36,750 nucleotides of DNA, taken from positions 1 to 36,750 of the forward strand of contig CANQQD010000015.1 of NCBI GenBank assembly GCA_947625865.1, given 5' to 3'. Numbering within the stretch: the stretch's first letter is position 1; every line of letters starts with the position of its first letter. This document shows, in pieces, positions 33,742 through 36,750 of the stretch. The notes beneath the pieces are model-generated. The model searched no databases. It was not told the DNA's origin and worked only from the letters and a program-made list of their open reading frames with translations. Source of the DNA: an uncultured Clostridia bacterium. Lineage in GTDB: Bacteria; Bacillota; Clostridia; Christensenellales; Borkfalkiaceae. The position numbers and the translations under genes were made by a program.

Positions 33742-34929
33742 TTATTTATAGCTGTCTGCAAGAGCCTTGAAGGCTGGCAACGAACGCTCGATCATTTCGG
33801 GAGATACACAGTATGAAATGCGGACGTAACCGGGAGTTCCGAAGTCATCGCCCGCAACAAGGAGAAGTTCAAACTGCTTTGCGCGTTCGGCAAACTGCTT
33901 TGCGTCGCGCTCCAACGCTTTTACAAACATATAAAATGCGCCTTCGGGCTTTACGACCTCATAGCCGTATTCCCTGAGAGCCGAAAGAAGGCGGTCGCGG
34001 TTGCGCTTGTATATAGAGATGTCCGAGGTTGTGCCGCACACTCTCTTCACAAGCTGCTGGAAGAGATTGGGCGCGCATACATAGCCCAACGCTCTGCCCG
34101 CGCCGCAAACGCCGGCATATACCTCCTCCCACTCGGGCATTTTGTTGTTTACGGCAATATAGCCTATTCTTTCACCGGGGAGAGAAAGGCTCTTCGAATA
34201 GGAATAGCAAATTATGCTGCGTTCGTAATAATTCATGATAAACGGCACATGCGTTTCTTGATCAAAAACCAGCTCGCGATATGGCTCGTCCGAAATAAGA
34301 TAGATCTCCGTGCCGTGCTTTAGTGAATACTCGCTTATCGCTTTAACGAGGTTTACTATATCCTCTTCGCCGTAAACCACACCCGACGGGTTATTCGGCG
34401 AGTTGATCAGAACGGCTTTTGTACGCGGCGTGAGAACCGCCTTGATATTTTTAATATCTATGCCGAAGGTGCCCTCCGCTCCGTCCACGGCTATCAGTTT
34501 TCCGCCCGCGTGCCCGGTAAAAACCTTGTACTCGGGAAAATACGGGGCGACGGTTATCACCTCGTCGCCGGGGTTCAATATCGCGTTCAAAACTATAGTA
34601 AGGGAAGCCGCCGCGCCGCATGTCATATACAGGCAATCTGCCGTAAGCGCGGTTTGAAAGCGGGAGTTTATGTAATCGGCTATAGTTTTACGCACAGAAA
34701 AGTCGCCCTGCGCGGAGGTATAGCCGTGCAGAACGACGGGATCGGTATTTGCGATAATGTCCTCCAATGCTTCCCTTACCGCCTCGGGGGCGGGCACGCT
34801 CGGATTGCCGAGAGAAAAATCAAATACGTTTTCCTCTCCTATCTCCTCCTTGCGCCTTTTGCCGTATTCGAAGAGCTCGCGTATTGACGAGCGCACTTTG
34901 CCGAGATAAACATTCTTGCTGTTTAGCAT
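33742..34929 (-). CDS. PLP-dependent class I/II aminotransferase
   Basis: A 395-residue cytoplasmic fold-type I aminotransferase. Visible motifs are FSLGNPSVPAP near the N-terminus, LINSPNNPSGVVY, the ISDEPYRELVF aspartate that binds the pyridine nitrogen, and SYSKSLSLPGERIGY with the Schiff-base lysine. The C-terminal FGTPGYVRISYCV contains the carboxylate-binding arginine. It resembles aspartate/aromatic-type aminotransferases of Clostridia; the substrate cannot be set from sequence alone. A promoter directly upstream makes it independent of the sigF operon. Confidence 0.92.
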   Translation of the reverse strand: MLNSKNVYLGKVRSSIRELFEYGKRRKEEIGEENVFDFSLGNPSVPAPEAVREALEDIIANTDPVVLHGYTSAQGDFSVRKTIADYINSRFQTALTADCLYMTCGAAASLTIVLNAILNPGDEVITVAPYFPEYKVFTGHAGGKLIAVDGAEGTFGIDIKNIKAVLTPRTKAVLINSPNNPSGVVYGEEDIVNLVKAISEYSLKHGTEIYLISDEPYRELVFDQETHVPFIMNYYERSIICYSYSKSLSLPGERIGYIAVNNKMPEWEEVYAGVCGAGRALGYVCAPNLFQQLVKRVCGTTSDISIYKRNRDRLLSALREYGYEVVKPEGAFYMFVKALERDAKQFAERAKQFELLLVAGDDFGTPGYVRISYCVSPEMIERSLPAFKALADSYK

Positions 34930-34960
34930 TTTTATACCTTCGTAAATTATTTCAACACAA

Positions 34961-34989
34961 ATTATAGCACTATGTTATGCTTTTAGCAA
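34961..34989 (-). promoter_or_regulatory. Aminotransferase promoter
   Basis: TTGCTA (34989-34984), a 17 bp spacer and TATAAT (34966-34961) on the minus strand, in the short gap just after the sigF stop codon. Confidence 0.7.
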
Positions 34990-34992
34990 GGG

Positions 34993-35718
34993 TTAGCCCG
35001 TTAAATCTTTGCGGAATGTGCGCATTATTCTGTTTTCTATGCGCGAGACCTGCACCTGCGAAACTCCGAGCATGTTCGCCACTTCGCTCTGGGTCATGTC
35101 GCGGAAATAGCGGAGTATTATCACTTTTCTGTCCCGCTCGGGGAGGCTCGATATGGCTGACCTGAGCTGCAGGGAGTCGATTATCTCCTCCTGATTGTCG
35201 AGGGCGGGAAGTTTGTCGAGTAATTCCTGACCCTTATCGTCCTTGTAGTCGCCCCTGTCATAAATGGATACGGGCATGCGCGTGGAGCCCATGGTGAACA
35301 CGACCTCGCTTTCGGGCATGTTGAACTGCTCCGAGATAGCCTTTACCGAGGGCTGGGAGCCGTGGTCTATGGAGTATTGCTCTATAAATTTATTTATCTG
35401 CTTGGCCGTACTCTTCATCGCGCGCGAAACCTTAATGCTGCCGTCGTCGCGCATAAATCTTTTTATTTCACCCGCTATCATGGGCACGGCGTATGTGGAA
35501 AAACGCACGCCGAAACTCTCGTCGAAGCCGTTGATGGCTTTCAGCAAGCCGAGCCCCGCGAGTTGATACAGATCGTCGTACTCCACGCCCTTGTTCAAAT
35601 AGCGGCGGACTATAGATTTCATTAAATTTCCGTTCTGCAGAAGCAACGACTCTTTCGCCGCCGCGTCTCCGTTTTTTGCTCTGCGTATAAGGTCGTTCGT
35701 CTCTTCGACGTCAAACAT
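34993..35718 (-). CDS. sigF: Early forespore sigma factor SigF (SpoIIAC)
   Basis: A 241-residue sigma-70-family factor of the sporulation SigF/SigG group. Region 2 reads DLYQLAGLGLLKAINGFDES and RFSTYAVPMIAGEIKRFMRD, region 3 has a SVKAISEQF helix, and region 4 has LPERDRKVIILRYFRDMTQS and EVANMLGVSQVQVSRIE. It is called SigF rather than SigG because it follows spoIIAA and spoIIAB. The start at 35718 overlaps the spoIIAB 3' end by 8 bp and follows GTGGAG; the longer upstream frame only overlaps spoIIAB. Confidence 0.96.
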   Translation of the reverse strand: MFDVEETNDLIRRAKNGDAAAKESLLLQNGNLMKSIVRRYLNKGVEYDDLYQLAGLGLLKAINGFDESFGVRFSTYAVPMIAGEIKRFMRDDGSIKVSRAMKSTAKQINKFIEQYSIDHGSQPSVKAISEQFNMPESEVVFTMGSTRMPVSIYDRGDYKDDKGQELLDKLPALDNQEEIIDSLQLRSAISSLPERDRKVIILRYFRDMTQSEVANMLGVSQVQVSRIENRIMRTFRKDLTG

Positions 35719-36148
35719 TCTCCACTTCCGGGTTAAAGCTTTTTGACATATAAACGACAGTGCCCTCGCCATAAACGGATTCTACGTTGAATTCGTCCAT
35801 AAAGGTCTGCATAATGGTAAAGCCCATACCGCTGCGCTCGTCTGAGGGAAGCGACGTATAGAAGGGCTGGACGGCTTTTTTTATGTCGGCTATGCCCGCA
35901 CCCTTGTCGCTTACTTTTATATGTAGTTTGTTATCCTCTATTTCGCACTCGACCTCCACAATGCCGCAGGTGTCCCTGTATGCGTGGACGGTGCAGTTGG
36001 TCACCGCCTCGGAAACGGCGGTTTTTACGTCGGAGAGGTCGGAGAGCGACGGATTGAGTTCAAGGCAAAATGCCGCGACTGCGTCGCGGGCGAACGCCTG
36101 ATTGCGGGGATAGGAATAGAATTGAAGTTTTAAATAGTTTTTACTCAT
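35711..36148 (-). CDS. spoIIAB: Anti-sigma F factor SpoIIAB
   Basis: A GHKL-type serine kinase that holds SigF inactive and phosphorylates SpoIIAA. The 145 residues have the N-box EAVTNCTVHAY, the G1 box VSDKGAGI and the G2 region ERSGMGF, closing the ATP pocket. It lies 10 bp after spoIIAA and overlaps sigF by 8 bp, so all three are co-translated. Confidence 0.97.
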   Translation of the reverse strand: MSKNYLKLQFYSYPRNQAFARDAVAAFCLELNPSLSDLSDVKTAVSEAVTNCTVHAYRDTCGIVEVECEIEDNKLHIKVSDKGAGIADIKKAVQPFYTSLPSDERSGMGFTIMQTFMDEFNVESVYGEGTVVYMSKSFNPEVENV

Positions 36149-36158
36149 ACGCTCCTCT

Positions 36159-36470
36159 TTACTCGGCTTTGGGAATAAGTGAATATATACCGCTTAAATT
36201 CAAGATTTTATCGGCTGCAAAATTGGGCTTTTCTATATAGAGCGGCACATTTAAGCGGGAGGCTTTTTTATATCTTCCTATCAAAAAACCTATGCCCGTA
36301 GAATCCATAAACGCCACCCCGGAAAGATTAATAATTATTTTTTTTGCGTTGATATTTTCGTCTATCAGTCTGTCGCAGCGGGCGCGCGCCTCGCGAGAGG
36401 AACATTCGTCCATTTCGCCCGACAGGTTCAAATAGAGCGTTCTATCCTTAACATAGCCCGTGACTACCAT
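36159..36470 (-). CDS. spoIIAA: Anti-sigma F factor antagonist SpoIIAA
   Basis: A 103-residue STAS-domain protein that, when unphosphorylated, releases SigF from SpoIIAB. The phosphorylated serine lies in FMDSTGIGF (Ser57). The ATG at 36470 is chosen because GGAG lies about 8 nt upstream and STAS homology begins there; an earlier in-frame ATG at 36548 has no support. A TCCGACA sequence at 36560-36554 on the minus strand differs by one base from a Spo0A box and might mark control by Spo0A (weak). Confidence 0.95.
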   Translation of the reverse strand: MVVTGYVKDRTLYLNLSGEMDECSSREARARCDRLIDENINAKKIIINLSGVAFMDSTGIGFLIGRYKKASRLNVPLYIEKPNFAADKILNLSGIYSLIPKAE

Positions 36471-36612
36471 ATGATCGCTCCGTGGTTTTTTAAAAATATT
36501 ACTATACGCGGGAATAAAAAATATGTATAAAGGCGTATTTTTATGCAAAGTTTTGTCGGATATTATTTTTGGTTTTTGTTTTAAAAAAATCTTTGAAACA
36601 AAGAAAAATTAC

Positions 36613-36641
36613 TTGACAAAATTTTAAGGGTATATTATTAT
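36613..36641 (+). promoter_or_regulatory. tRNA promoter
   Basis: TTGACA (36613-36618), a 17 bp spacer and TATTAT (36636-36641). The start is expected about 28 nt upstream of the mature tRNA. Confidence 0.78.
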
Positions 36642-36675
36642 AATTTAGCGTTGCGCGGGAAGCGTATGCATTTGA

Positions 36676-36749
36676 GGGACTTTAGCTCAGTTGGTTAGAG
36701 CGGTCGGCTCATAACCGATTGGTCCGCGGTTCGAGTCCGTGAAGTCCCA
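36676..36749 (+). tRNA. tRNA with CAT anticodon (elongator Met, or Ile2)
   Basis: All arms fold: acceptor GGGACTT / AAGTCCC, D-arm GCTC / GAGC, anticodon stem GTCGG / CCGAT with loop CTCATAA (anticodon at 36710-36712), and T-arm CGCGG / CCGTG with TTCGAGT. It lacks the C1-A72 mismatch and anticodon-stem GGG/CCC of initiator tRNA, so it is elongator Met or a lysidine-modified Ile2, which cannot be separated by eye. The window ends one base after the discriminator, so CCA cannot be judged. Confidence 0.93.
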
Positions 36750-36750
36750 C

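Noticed and set aside
36676-36749. Initiator tRNA-fMet
   Set aside because: The acceptor stem is fully paired (G1-C72), and the anticodon stem lacks the three G-C pairs of initiator tRNAs.

Overview
The window looks like a chromosomal segment of an uncultured, probably gut-associated member of the Clostridia. The evidence is a spoIIA sporulation operon, the clostridial SCIFF peptide with its radical SAM maturase beside yajC and secDF, a HemZ-type radical SAM protein, the queA-tgt-yajC and ruvABC neighbourhoods, and a DUF6273-type surface lipoprotein. Genes are moderately GC-rich, intergenic regions are AT-rich, and near-consensus sigma-A promoters (TTGACA-N17-TATAAT type) and intrinsic terminators are easy to read. 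Most genes lie on the minus strand. Plus-strand exceptions are pyk, a small zinc-ribbon membrane protein, the DUF6273 lipoprotein, argH and a CAT-anticodon tRNA.

Layout. 1-2.9 kb: rnpB (minus, RNase P RNA), pyk (plus), and a divergent HTH-regulator/zinc-ribbon pair with twin palindromic operators. 2.9-6.1 kb: two FAD oxidoreductases (COG2509 and COG2081 types) and a ferritin-like protein. 6.4-11.2 kb: uvrB-uvrA. 11.2-13.4 kb: an island with a gene remnant, a structured leader RNA and the DUF6273 lipoprotein. 13.4-15.9 kb: rpsO-pnp. 16-22.4 kb: recJ-rel-MBL hydrolase-hemZ. 22.5-28.7 kb: tgt-yajC-TIGR04086-scfA-scfB-secD-secF. 28.7-32.2 kb: ruvC-ruvA-ruvB-queA, with an insertion inside the 3' end of queA. 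32.3-33.6 kb: argH. 33.7-34.9 kb: an aminotransferase. 35-36.5 kb: spoIIAA-spoIIAB-sigF. 36.7 kb: tRNA.

Most of this is core metabolism: DNA repair (uvrAB, recJ, ruvABC), RNA turnover and translation (pnp, rpsO, rnpB, tRNA), queuosine synthesis (queA, tgt), protein export (yajC, secDF), the stringent response (rel) and forespore sigma control (spoIIA). The points most worth a second look are these. (1) The lipoprotein leader at about 11.46-11.68 kb has a long nested hairpin, an apical-loop anti-SD that could pair with either of two near-identical initiation-like sequences, and an intrinsic terminator between them. (2) An insertion of about 149 bp in queA has replaced its canonical C-terminus; the ancestral ending is still readable downstream. 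(3) SecD and SecF both lack the membrane aspartates considered essential for proton-coupled export. (4) A consensus promoter sits so close to a start codon that the mRNA should be leaderless. (5) There is a compact two-operator regulatory switch at 2.25-2.35 kb. (6) The 51-residue SCIFF precursor at 26461-26616 is easily missed by gene callers.
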